Part shown: positions 1 through 6,675 of the stretch, in pieces
Layout of the letters: every line of letters begins with the position of its first letter
Position numbering within the stretch: the stretch's first letter is position 1
NCBI GenBank assembly: GCA_012523535.1
Contig: JAAYII010000375.1
Coordinates: forward strand, 1 to 9,055
DNA length: 9,055 bases
Origin: Peptococcaceae bacterium
GTDB taxonomy: Bacteria > Bacillota > Desulfitobacteriia > Desulfitobacteriales > Syntrophobotulaceae
Direction: 5' to 3'
Translations under genes and position numbers: made by a program
Notes under the pieces: generated by a model
What the model saw: the letters and a program-made list of their open reading frames with translations, nothing else
What the model was told of the DNA's origin: nothing
The model's database searches: none

Positions 1-83
1 GTCAAATACAAACTTGATGTTTAAACCAAGAGAAAAACAAAAATAAAGCAAAAATTTTATATAAAAATTACAAATGCAGATTA

Positions 84-112
84 TGGATTTAGTGTTAATA
101 TAAGCCTATAAT
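84..112 (+). promoter_or_regulatory. Putative sigma-A promoter of the alcohol dehydrogenase gene
   Basis: A perfect -10 box TATAAT lies at 107-112. Seventeen bases upstream, TGGATT (84-89) matches the TTGACA box at only three positions, so the -35 is weak. Transcription would start near 119, giving a leader of about 80 bases. No GG-N10-GC sigma-54 element is present upstream of this gene, unlike the two downstream units. The region is very AT-rich, so a chance -10 match is possible. Confidence 0.4.
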
Positions 113-147
113 AAATATTTAGGGTTTTATACTTCCTTATGTCCAAT

Positions 148-170
148 TACCTAATATAACTATTTAGGTA
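148..170 (+). promoter_or_regulatory. Inverted repeat in the leader of the dehydrogenase gene
   Basis: TACCTAA (148-154) and TTAGGTA (164-170) form a perfect 7-base inverted repeat around a 9-base spacer. It sits just before the ribosome binding site at 188-194 and downstream of the predicted transcription start. It could be an operator or a weak leader hairpin. The right arm overlaps one of four copies of ATTTAGG found in intergenic DNA of this window. The function is inferred only from position. Confidence 0.3.
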
Positions 171-200
171 TTAAAATAATTCAATATGGAGGAGAAAGCT

Positions 201-1385
201 ATGCCAAGTGTTTTTGTCAGTACCAATCCACTTTTGTTTGGCCGAGGGACTTCAAAACTGGTAGGAGAGAAATGCAAAGAATTTAACATGAAAAAAGTCC
301 TGGTTGTCTTTGACAAGGGTGTGAAAAACGCCGGCATTGTGGACAAGATTCTGGAAAATATCCATGCTGCCGGGGTAGAAACGGTTTGTTATGACGGGGT
401 CCTGCCGGATCCGCCTGACTGGTCCTGTGAAGAAGCCGGTGCTTTAGGGGTAAAAGAAAATGTTGACGGAGTTGTGGCTATCGGAGGTGGCAGCTCTATT
501 GATACAGGAAAAGCAGCCAAAGCCCTACTGACCAATCCTCCGCCGCTCAGCCAGTATTTCGGACGCGGCATGATGCTTAATAAACCAGGCAAACCTTTAA
601 TCGTTATTCCGACAACTGCCGGAACCGGAAGCGAATGTACACCCGGCGGTGCTATTACCGATACCAAGAATAATGTTAAGACAAACGTTAACGGTTTGGG
701 TGCTGCGGTTAATTTGGGAATTGTTGACCCGGAACTTACTTTAGGCTTACCACCGGCCATTACTGCTTCCACTGGAATGGATGCCCTTTGTCATGCTATT
801 GAATCCTTCACATCCACTTTGGCTAATGTTTATTGTGAAACAATGGGCAAAGAAGTCATTCGACTCATTGGGAAATACATTATAACAGCCTATAAAGACG
901 GATCGAACTATGAAGCCCGCGAAGGGATGATGAAAGCCTCCACCCTGGCAGGTATTTCTATGCTCGGTCCTATGTGTCATTTCCCCCATGACATAGGCAA
1001 GGTACTGGGTGCCAAATGGCATATTCCTCATGGTAATGCCTGTGTTATGACTTTGCCCCAGGTACTGGAGATGATTGCTCCTGCCTGTCCGGATAAAGTC
1101 AGGTTTATTGCCGAGGCTTTGGGTGGACAGGTTGCTGAGGACGCAAGTCCGGAAGAAATCGGAAAAGCGGCGTATCAAGCGGCTCAATCGCTGATGAAAG
1201 CTCTTGAATTACCGACCATGAAAGATTACGGTTTGAAACTTGACGATCTAATTCCGCTAGTAGCCGATGAGGTCATAAAAGCCTTATCTATGGCGGTAAA
1301 ATTCCTTGGTGCTTTCCCGGCCCCCATTCCTGTTACGGCGGAAACTATTAACGAGATTGTTACTCGGGCTTACAATGAAAACTGA
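201..1385 (+). CDS. Iron-containing (group III) alcohol dehydrogenase
   Basis: This encodes a cytoplasmic NAD(P)-dependent alcohol dehydrogenase of the Fe-ADH family (FucO/DhaT/AdhB type), which interconverts an alcohol and an aldehyde or ketone. With the start at 201 the protein has 394 residues, normal for the family. An in-frame ATG at 186 exists, but it is embedded in the GGAGGAG ribosome binding site (188-194), so 201 is preferred. The nucleotide-binding GGGSSIDTGK is at 95-104 and PTTAGTGSE at 137-145. The metal ligands align with FucO as D194, H198, H263 and H277 (in DALCH, FPHD and IPHG). The histidine that FucO carries four residues after H263 is Lys267 here, which is unusual. The gene is followed by 209 non-coding bases and then a lipoprotein gene on the same strand; no clear terminator separates them, so read-through is possible. 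The substrate is unknown: a short alcohol, diol or lactaldehyde would all fit. Confidence 0.93.
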   Translation: MPSVFVSTNPLLFGRGTSKLVGEKCKEFNMKKVLVVFDKGVKNAGIVDKILENIHAAGVETVCYDGVLPDPPDWSCEEAGALGVKENVDGVVAIGGGSSIDTGKAAKALLTNPPPLSQYFGRGMMLNKPGKPLIVIPTTAGTGSECTPGGAITDTKNNVKTNVNGLGAAVNLGIVDPELTLGLPPAITASTGMDALCHAIESFTSTLANVYCETMGKEVIRLIGKYIITAYKDGSNYEAREGMMKASTLAGISMLGPMCHFPHDIGKVLGAKWHIPHGNACVMTLPQVLEMIAPACPDKVRFIAEALGGQVAEDASPEEIGKAAYQAAQSLMKALELPTMKDYGLKLDDLIPLVADEVIKALSMAVKFLGAFPAPIPVTAETINEIVTRAYNEN

Positions 1386-1437
1386 TAAAAAATTGAATGA
1401 CATTTAAAAATTTTTAGAATTTAGTGATAATAACAGT

Positions 1438-1484
1438 ATCAGAGGTAAGGATAAATATTGACTGCCAATCTTATCTGTGATAAT
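1438..1484 (+). promoter_or_regulatory. Putative promoter overlapped by an imperfect dyad, upstream of the first binding protein
   Basis: TTGACT (1458-1463) resembles a -35 box. GATAAT (1479-1484), preceded by TG at 1476-1477, forms an extended -10, although the spacer of 15 bases is short. An imperfect inverted repeat (1438-1450 against 1469-1481) places the -35 box in its loop and most of the -10 box in its right arm, a layout typical of an operator. It is not followed by a T tract, so it is not a terminator. The rest of the 1386-1594 gap is AT-rich with nothing else recognisable. Confidence 0.35.
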
Positions 1485-1594
1485 TTGGTAGTGAAAATTT
1501 ATACGTAATAGAATACCTTTAACGTTCATTGCCTACTTCGCAGTTAATAATGTGGTTTTTATTAAAAAAAAACTAAAAGGAAGTAGGGGAAAGA

Positions 1595-2662
1595 ATGAAA
1601 AACAAGAAAAAGGTAATTTCACTTATCCTTGCCGTGTTGATGCTGGTCTCACTCACACTTATCACAGGCTGTAGTAGTGGTTCGGAACCGGCTGGTTCGG
1701 AAGCCCCCGGAGGAGAAGGTGGCGGAGCCTCACTGCAAGGAAAAAACATTGAGCAAGAATCTCTTAAGATCGCCTTTATTCCCTTGAGCACCTCAGGTGT
1801 GGCTTGCGCCATGGAACTTAAAGGAATGGAAGATCAATTGAGCGTCTATCCGAATATAGAATTGGTAACCTTTGACCCTCAATATGATCCCAGTAAACAG
1901 GTTGCCATGATCGAGGAGTGCATTACTCAAGGATTCGACGCTATATTGATTGAGCCTATGGATCCCGAGACAGTGGGTATCGCCATTAAAAACGCGGAAG
2001 ATGCCGGTATTCCTGTTTGCACGGTTAACCTTCAAGTCTCCCAGCCCCATGCTTTAGGGATTAAAGGCAGCGACTACATGGCAGGTCAAGTTGGTGCGGA
2101 AGAGCTATGTAAATTATTTAATGACAAAGCCAATATCGTCATTCTTGATGCTCCCGCTGCCCAAATGGCCAGTGTCAGATATTCTGCAGGTTTTGAAGAC
2201 TACCTGAAAGAAAACAATAAGACTGAGATGAAAATTATTGATTATCAGAATATTGACAACTGGTCGGTGGATATTGCCAACCAGGTTATGCGTGACCTTA
2301 TCACCAAACATGGGGATAATATAGACGCTGTATTTGCAGCTTCGGACGATTTAGCACTTGGTGCAGTTCAGGCAATTCAAGCGGCCGGTAAAACCGGTAA
2401 AATCAAAGTCTGGGGTGCCGGCGGATTCCCCAATGCCCTTAAGGCGATTAAAGATGGATCAATGTATGGAACAAGTTTCATGGACTACTATCAAGAATTG
2501 TCCACCGCAATACTTATGACCCTCTATTGTGTTCAAACCGGTCTTACTTATCAAACAGCAGGCTTTACTGAAACCCCGATTATCCAGACTCCTGCCTTCG
2601 CTTGCACTGCGGAAAATGTTGACGAAATTATTGCTACTTCACGTCAATCTCAACTGCAATAA
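1595..2662 (+). CDS. Lipoprotein substrate-binding protein, RbsB-like type I fold (copy 1)
   Basis: This is a 355-residue solute-binding lipoprotein of the sugar ABC transporter class (Peripla_BP_4, ribose-binding-protein-like), which would sit on the outer face of the cytoplasmic membrane. The signal peptide has a KNKKK n-region, a hydrophobic core and the lipobox LITGC, with Cys26 as the lipidated residue. A Gly/Ser/Glu-rich linker (about 27-50) leads to the binding domain, which starts near LKIAFIPLS (57). Family-like features include DPSKQ, IEPMDPETVG and the hinge-proximal AASDDLALGAVQAIQAAGK. The start is fixed by the AAGGAAGTAGGGG ribosome binding site just upstream. It is about 68% identical by eye, without gaps across the folded domain, to the next gene, showing a tandem duplication. 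No permease or ATPase gene is nearby, so it may use a distant transporter or act in sensing. The family usually binds sugars, but other ligands occur and the ligand here is unknown. Confidence 0.9.
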   Translation: MKNKKKVISLILAVLMLVSLTLITGCSSGSEPAGSEAPGGEGGGASLQGKNIEQESLKIAFIPLSTSGVACAMELKGMEDQLSVYPNIELVTFDPQYDPSKQVAMIEECITQGFDAILIEPMDPETVGIAIKNAEDAGIPVCTVNLQVSQPHALGIKGSDYMAGQVGAEELCKLFNDKANIVILDAPAAQMASVRYSAGFEDYLKENNKTEMKIIDYQNIDNWSVDIANQVMRDLITKHGDNIDAVFAASDDLALGAVQAIQAAGKTGKIKVWGAGGFPNALKAIKDGSMYGTSFMDYYQELSTAILMTLYCVQTGLTYQTAGFTETPIIQTPAFACTAENVDEIIATSRQSQLQ

Positions 2663-2725
2663 GGGCAAATAATAAAAAAAAGGCAAATAATTAAGTGTTT
2701 GCCAATAATAACGGTAAAAGCGATG

Positions 2726-2762
2726 AGGCTGCTAACAATTTTGTTTAGCAGCCTGCTTTTTT
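2726..2762 (+). terminator. Rho-independent terminator after the first binding-protein gene
   Basis: AGGCTGCTAA (2726-2735) pairs perfectly with TTAGCAGCCT (2745-2754) around a 9-base loop. Two bases later comes a run of six T (2757-2762). It lies 64 bases after the stop codon. This is a textbook intrinsic terminator and indicates that the two binding-protein genes are mostly transcribed separately. Confidence 0.88.
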
Positions 2763-2805
2763 ACGATAATATTTGACACCAATCGAATTTTAGAAATTTT
2801 ATTGA

Positions 2806-2834
2806 TTGACAGAAAATTGCGCTTATGTTATTTT
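2806..2834 (+). promoter_or_regulatory. Sigma-A promoter of the second binding-protein gene
   Basis: A perfect -35 TTGACA (2806-2811) is separated by 17 bases from TATTTT (2829-2834), which matches four of six -10 positions and is preceded by an extended -10 TG at 2826-2827. Transcription would start near 2841, giving a long leader of about 130 bases. The element lies directly after the terminator of the preceding gene, which supports independent transcription. Confidence 0.62.
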
Positions 2835-2897
2835 TGTTAGTGCAGGCAGATGATTGAAATAAATAGAGTAATGTATTCGTCGATACACCTAAATATG

Positions 2898-2938
2898 TTA
2901 GTAAATTGAGTAGGTGTCAAACATACTCAATTTATTAA
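2898..2938 (+). promoter_or_regulatory. Long inverted repeat in the leader of the second binding-protein gene
   Basis: TTAGTAAATTGAGTA (2898-2912) pairs with TACTCAATTTATTAA (2924-2938) around an 11-base loop: 14 Watson-Crick pairs plus one G-U pair in RNA. The hairpin ends 32 bases before the start codon. TAGGTGT (2911-2917), which spans the end of the left arm and the loop, can alternatively pair with ACACCTA (2885-2891), giving two mutually exclusive folds. There is no T tract after the stem, so it is not an intrinsic terminator. It could be a leader control element, an mRNA-stabilising stem or a repressor operator. It matches no riboswitch class known to me. Confidence 0.5.
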
Positions 2939-2970
2939 TAAAAAAAAGAAAGAGAAGGAAGTAGAGAAAG

Positions 2971-4017
2971 ATGAGTAAAAAGAGAGTAGTTGCTCTTATC
3001 CTCGTTGCACTCCTGCTGGTAACCTTTACAATGTTTACCGGTTGCAGCAGCTCCGATTCTGCCGATGCTCCCGGGGGGGACCAAACAGGCACACCTGCTA
3101 AAATGGGTAAAGACATTGAAAATGAAGAGCTAAAGATTGCATTTATTCCATTGAGCACTTCCGGTGTTGCTTGTGCCACGGCAGTAAATGGTTTTGAAAC
3201 AGCCTTGGCCGCTTATCCCAACATTAAACTACAAGTATTTGACCCCCAATACGATCCTTCCAAACAGATAACCATGATCAACGAGTGCATTACCCAGAAT
3301 TACGACGGAATCATTATTGAACCGATGGATCCGGAGACTGTCGGTAAGGCAATTGTAGAAGCTGAAGAAGCGGGTATCCCGGTGTTGGCTCTTAATCTAC
3401 AAGTTTCTACTGTTCATACTGTAGGAACAAAAGGTAGTGACTATATGGCTGGCCAGGTTGGTGCGGAACAACTTTGCAAAGCACTTAACGATCAGGGCAA
3501 CATTGTAATTCTTGATGCTCCTGCAGCTCAAATGACCAGCACCAAACACAGCCTCGGCTTTAAAGAATGGCTGGAACAAAACAATAAAACCGGCATCAAT
3601 ATTTTAGATTATCAAAACATTGAAGCTTGGTCCTTGGACAATGCCAACCAGGTTATGCGCGACCTGATTACCAAACACGGTGACCAAATTGACGCTGTAT
3701 TTGCAGCTTCCGACGATTTAGCCCTCGGTGCGGTCCAAGCAATTCAAGCAGCCGGTAAAACCGGTGAAATCTTAGTATGGGGCTGCCAAGGATTCCCCAA
3801 CGCTTTGAACGCAATCAAAGAGGGTACCATGTACGGAACCAGTTATATGGATGACTTTAGTCAATGCTTTGCTTCTATGCTAATTTTACTTAACCATATC
3901 CAAACCGGTAGTACTGCCATAACAGAGGGTTATACCCAAACTCCTCTTGTTCAAACAGGTGCTTTCCCCTGCACTAAAGAAAACGTTGACTTCTATATAA
4001 GTAAAAGGAATCAGTAA
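2971..4017 (+). CDS. Lipoprotein substrate-binding protein, RbsB-like type I fold (copy 2)
   Basis: This 348-residue lipoprotein is the tandem paralogue of the preceding gene and would also be a membrane-anchored solute-binding protein of the sugar ABC transporter type. The signal peptide ends in the lipobox MFTGC, with Cys25 lipidated. A polar linker (26-53) precedes the domain beginning LKIAFIPLS near 54. It shares DPSKQ, IEPMDPETVG, KGSDYMAGQVGAE, ILDAPAAQM and AASDDLALGAVQAIQAAGKTG with copy 1. Identity is about 74% by eye over the first two thirds of the domain but only about half over the last third (from VWG onward), where residues such as the cysteine in VWGCQG differ. This suggests the two copies may bind different ligands. 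It is preceded by its own promoter and a structured leader and followed by hairpins, so it is probably monocistronic. No transporter membrane component is encoded nearby. Confidence 0.9.
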   Translation: MSKKRVVALILVALLLVTFTMFTGCSSSDSADAPGGDQTGTPAKMGKDIENEELKIAFIPLSTSGVACATAVNGFETALAAYPNIKLQVFDPQYDPSKQITMINECITQNYDGIIIEPMDPETVGKAIVEAEEAGIPVLALNLQVSTVHTVGTKGSDYMAGQVGAEQLCKALNDQGNIVILDAPAAQMTSTKHSLGFKEWLEQNNKTGINILDYQNIEAWSLDNANQVMRDLITKHGDQIDAVFAASDDLALGAVQAIQAAGKTGEILVWGCQGFPNALNAIKEGTMYGTSYMDDFSQCFASMLILLNHIQTGSTAITEGYTQTPLVQTGAFPCTKENVDFYISKRNQ

Positions 4018-4032
4018 AAACTATCTATCAAA

Positions 4033-4054
4033 TTTTTAGGGGACACCCTAAAAA
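4033..4054. repeat. Perfect 9-bp hairpin containing AGGGGACAC
   Basis: TTTTTAGGG (4033-4041) and CCCTAAAAA (4046-4054) pair perfectly around GACA. The A-rich right arm is not followed by T residues, so on this strand it is a poor terminator. The core AGGGGACAC recurs exactly at 6888-6896 inside another intergenic hairpin, suggesting a small dispersed palindromic repeat. Confidence 0.4.
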
Positions 4055-4095
4055 ACAGAGAATGAATAAACACAGTATAAACAAATACCGATATA

Positions 4096-4130
4096 AGAAG
4101 ATGCCTTCATTCTTGAAGGCATCTTCTATT
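4096..4130 (+). terminator. Strong hairpin, probable terminator of the second binding-protein gene
   Basis: AGAAGATGCCTTCA (4096-4109) pairs perfectly with TGAAGGCATCTTCT (4114-4127) around a TTCT loop, a 14-bp stem. The following ATTGTCATT is only moderately T-rich, so termination may be incomplete. It sits about 80 bases after the stop codon and before the next promoter, as expected for a terminator. Confidence 0.68.
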
Positions 4131-4246
4131 GTCATTAAACTTGCCCGATTTACTCCATCCCTAAACTTTCTTTCCGGAGATGGGACCGGTTTCTATGGTG
4201 GAGAAAGCAGGTATTAATTATTTAGGTTTTAGACCGATTCCAACAT

Positions 4247-4275
4247 TTTATATAGTGTAAAAAAAGTTGTATAAT
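4247..4275 (+). promoter_or_regulatory. Sigma-A promoter of the activator gene
   Basis: TTTATA (4247-4252, four of six -35 matches) is spaced 17 bases from a perfect TATAAT (4270-4275). Transcription would start near 4282, giving a leader of roughly 88 bases. ATTTAGG, a motif also found upstream of the dehydrogenase and second binding-protein genes, lies just upstream at 4220-4226. Confidence 0.55.
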
Positions 4276-4369
4276 GGGTAATGATAGGCTTGGTCCAATT
4301 ATGTTAGACAATTTAAGCAAAATATATTGTCGTTAACGCTAAAAATTTTGTTTTTTTGGAGGGACTAGA

Positions 4370-6427
4370 GTGGACCATTACCAGTCAATGACCAAAGAAC
4401 GCTGGGAAGGGATTTTGGAATGCAAAAAGAGATTTTTGCAGAATACTGATGAAGATCCGCTTGCTAATCCTTATATGAGCAAAGAAGTTGCCGCATCTTG
4501 GATCAGATCGAGAAAAATGGGTATTAATCCTTTTATTAAAGCAACAGAGCCCCATTTGACTCTTGAAGAGCATCGCAAGATTTTAGAGCATAATCGCGAA
4601 CTGATCAATATTGTTCGACCTATAATCAATACCTTTAAGGATATGGCCGTACTTACATCGGGCTATGTATTATACTTATGTGAAAAAAATGGTGCCTTCC
4701 TGTTACAGGAAGGAGAAATGATGAGGATACCCACTGATGGATTGATTTGGAATGAAAATACGGTCGGCACGAATGTCCATTCTTTGTCCATGCGCCTTAA
4801 ACGGCCGGTGCAATTAATGGGGCCTGAGCATTATCTCGTGGCTTTGGAAAACATCATTGCTTCGGCTGCTCCGATAATGGATGAAAAAGGAGAAGCAATT
4901 GCCACTCTGATCCTAAGCCAACCGTTAGTCGAAAAGCCCTGGGAGAAAGGATTTGAGAATTGGCGTACCCATACCCTTGCCTTGATTACTTCCATTGCCG
5001 CCGCCGTAGAAGCCCAAATGAAATTGAACAAGAGCAATTTAAAATTGCAAGAAAGTTACGACGATCTTAGAAAAGTAAACGACAATCTAATGACAGCCCA
5101 TAATACACTGGAAGCAACATTGGCCTTTATTGATGAAGGGATAATCACTGTTGACTATGAAGGGAAAATAGTCCATACAAACCAGGAAGGTTTAAGAATT
5201 TTGAATATGAAACCTGATGAAATCGGGACCCGTAACATTCAGGAGTTTTTAGGCAAGCATTCGAAAGTAATGTCATTGGTCCACAAAGGTAAGCAGATGG
5301 ATATCGAGGAGACAATCTTCGTCAAAAATGACGAACAGCCATATATGATCAATATTCGTCCCATCCTTAATCAGTCCAGCAAAGACGTAGATGTGGCAGT
5401 TTTAAGGCTCAATCATACTGAAAAGATTAATGCCATGGTGGCCAAGCGTTCTGGGTCAATTGTCAAGTACCGTTTTGAAGATATTATTGGCCAAGATCCG
5501 GGTTTAAAAAAAGTAGTTGATCTAGCTCGTCGTTTTGCCCATTCCCCTGAAAATATTCTTTTAATCGGGGAGAGTGGTTCGGGAAAGGAACTTTTTGCTC
5601 AAGCAATCCACAACGAAAATCGCCCGCATGGGCCATTCATCGCCGTCAATTGTGCCGCTTTACCCAGAGAGTTAATAGAAAGTGAACTTTTTGGTTATGA
5701 AGGAGGAAGTTTTACCGGTGCGGATCGCAGCGGCAGGCCCGGTAAAATCGAGCTGGCCCATGGCGGAACTTTGTTCCTCGATGAAATTGGCGACATGCCC
5801 CTTGAACTGCAGGCCATTTTGCTTAGAACCATTGAAGACAAACAAGTTATGCGGGTAGGGGGACGACGTTATATTAAAGTAGATTTCAGGCTTATTGCCG
5901 CTACCAATAAAAATCTTTATAAAATGGTTAAAGAAAACCAGTTCAGGGAAGATCTTTATTTCCGGTTGTCGGTATTGACTGTTAATATTCCTCCTCTACG
6001 GGCTAGGAAAGGGGATATAGAGATTTTAAGCAAATATTTTATCGAAAAATATTGCCGGAAACAAGGCTGGAAGGTTCCGGTTATTAGCCCGGCAGCCCAA
6101 GCTAAAATCAATGAATACGAATGGCCCGGCAATGTCAGACAGCTGCAAAACGCTATGATTTATGCTGTTATTACCGCCCAGAACGGCATTATTACCGCCG
6201 AAGACTTACCTGCTTATATTAATGCGGATATCATACCGACCAAGGTGGAAGATATGATGGATAATTACAATGACGATAGCGCCCTTAGGTTGGATAACAT
6301 AGAAAAAAATGCTATTAAAGCGGCCATGTTAAAGGCTGAGAACCATATTCCTGCAGCCGCCGAGATTTTGGGGATCAGTAAATCGACCCTTTATAGAAAA
6401 TTAAAAGAATATGAAATTCAATATTAG
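4370..6427 (+). CDS. Sigma-54-dependent transcriptional activator, AcoR-like (GAF-PAS-AAA+-Fis)
   Basis: This 685-residue cytoplasmic activator is a bacterial enhancer-binding protein that uses ATP to open sigma-54 RNA polymerase complexes. It starts at GTG 4370, six bases after GGAGGG (4358-4363). The N-terminus carries the AcoR-like ASWIRSRKMGI segment (about 43-53) followed by a GAF-like sensory region (about 80-220). A stretch rich in charged and polar residues leads to a PAS domain (about 245-330). The AAA+ core has Walker A GESGSGKE (400-407), the sigma-54 contact loop GSFTGA (446-451, usually GAFTGA), Walker B LFLDE (468-472) and WPGNVRQLQN. A Fis-type helix-turn-helix (AAEILGISKSTLYRKLKEY) ends the protein. 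No receiver domain is present, so it should sense a small molecule directly. The two sigma-54 promoters immediately downstream are its likely targets. It appears to be transcribed from a sigma-A promoter. The inducer is unknown. Confidence 0.95.
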   Translation: MDHYQSMTKERWEGILECKKRFLQNTDEDPLANPYMSKEVAASWIRSRKMGINPFIKATEPHLTLEEHRKILEHNRELINIVRPIINTFKDMAVLTSGYVLYLCEKNGAFLLQEGEMMRIPTDGLIWNENTVGTNVHSLSMRLKRPVQLMGPEHYLVALENIIASAAPIMDEKGEAIATLILSQPLVEKPWEKGFENWRTHTLALITSIAAAVEAQMKLNKSNLKLQESYDDLRKVNDNLMTAHNTLEATLAFIDEGIITVDYEGKIVHTNQEGLRILNMKPDEIGTRNIQEFLGKHSKVMSLVHKGKQMDIEETIFVKNDEQPYMINIRPILNQSSKDVDVAVLRLNHTEKINAMVAKRSGSIVKYRFEDIIGQDPGLKKVVDLARRFAHSPENILLIGESGSGKELFAQAIHNENRPHGPFIAVNCAALPRELIESELFGYEGGSFTGADRSGRPGKIELAHGGTLFLDEIGDMPLELQAILLRTIEDKQVMRVGGRRYIKVDFRLIAATNKNLYKMVKENQFREDLYFRLSVLTVNIPPLRARKGDIEILSKYFIEKYCRKQGWKVPVISPAAQAKINEYEWPGNVRQLQNAMIYAVITAQNGIITAEDLPAYINADIIPTKVEDMMDNYNDDSALRLDNIEKNAIKAAMLKAENHIPAAAEILGISKSTLYRKLKEYEIQY

Positions 6428-6604
6428 TTATCCTAAAACGATACTCTATTCGCAAAAAGAAATTCGTATTAAAGTATATCTTTATGCTTAATTTTGCCTT
6501 GTCACTAAAATAGTTTTAAGCTTGGGCTTTGAATCCGGCATAAAACAGGCAATTCCGGCAAGAAATATTTGAAGTATTTTTTTAAGCTTAATACAGATAA
6601 TAAT
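6428..6604. promoter_or_regulatory. Upstream region of the first sigma-54 promoter with repeated motifs
   Basis: TCCGGCA occurs twice as a direct repeat (6534-6540 and 6554-6560), exactly 20 bases apart, or about two helical turns. TTTTAAGCTT also occurs twice (6514-6523 and 6580-6589); the second copy is part of the palindrome TTAAGCTTAA (6582-6591). The TCCGGCA pair lies about 70-100 bases before the predicted start near 6631, where enhancer-binding proteins usually dock. No obvious terminator for the activator gene is seen here. Confidence 0.35.
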
Positions 6605-6620
6605 TGGCATAGTTATTGCT
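6605..6620 (+). promoter_or_regulatory. Sigma-54 (-24/-12) promoter of the zinc-ribbon gene
   Basis: TGGCATAGTTATTGCT matches the sigma-54 consensus TGGCACRNNNNTTGCW at all positions but one (T for C at position 6). The invariant GG (6606-6607) and GC (6618-6619) are separated by exactly 10 bases. The start would be near 6631, about 45 bases before the gene's ATG. A sigma-54 activator gene ends less than 200 bases upstream. Confidence 0.82.
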
Positions 6621-6675
6621 GGAATTTAATGAAGAGCATTTATACCAGCAAATCTTAACGAGGAGGTATTATATA

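Larger units (their letters stand above)
2663..2970. other. 308-base intergenic region between the two binding-protein genes
   Basis: This gap holds, in order, an intrinsic terminator for the first binding protein (2726-2762), a good sigma-A promoter (2806-2834), a predicted leader of about 130 bases with a long inverted repeat (2898-2938), and the ribosome binding site AAGGAAGTAGAG. The A-rich stretch and ribosome binding site just before the start resemble those of copy 1, so the duplication seems to include this short upstream part. The remainder of the two upstream regions shows no similarity by eye. No small gene is evident. Confidence 0.6.
4018..4369. other. 352-base intergenic region between binding protein and activator genes
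   Basis: This holds a short hairpin (4033-4054), a strong terminator-like hairpin (4096-4127), about 110 bases without recognised function, and a sigma-A-type promoter (4247-4275) for the activator gene. A 26-codon open frame at 4180-4260 lacks usable ribosome binding spacing and overlaps the promoter, so it is not called as a gene. No known riboswitch is recognised. Confidence 0.55.

Noticed and set aside
186..200. Upstream ATG at 186 as start of the alcohol dehydrogenase
   Set aside because: This ATG overlaps the GGAGGAG ribosome binding site and has none of its own; ATG 201 has ideal spacing and gives FucO-like residue numbering.
389..1187. Long minus-strand open frames inside the dehydrogenase gene
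   Set aside because: They lie wholly opposite a clear conserved coding sequence, have no recognisable motifs and no ribosome binding sites; they are shadow frames.
2806..2821. TTGACAGAAAATTGCG before the second binding-protein gene as a third sigma-54 promoter
   Set aside because: The -12 half (TTGC) fits, but the -24 half lacks the invariant GG (TG instead) and three further positions differ. The same bases form a perfect sigma-A -35 with a well-spaced extended -10.
4180..4260. 26-codon open frame starting MGPVSMVEK before the activator gene
   Set aside because: The GGAG directly abuts the start codon with no spacing, the frame overlaps the predicted -35 box, and I recognise no family. It could be a gene remnant but cannot be supported.
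6525..6557. CGGCATAAAACAGGCA as an additional -24/-12 element
   Set aside because: It has GG-N10-GC but lacks the TT before the -12 GC and the leading T. The clear element at 6605-6620 is much better placed for the gene.
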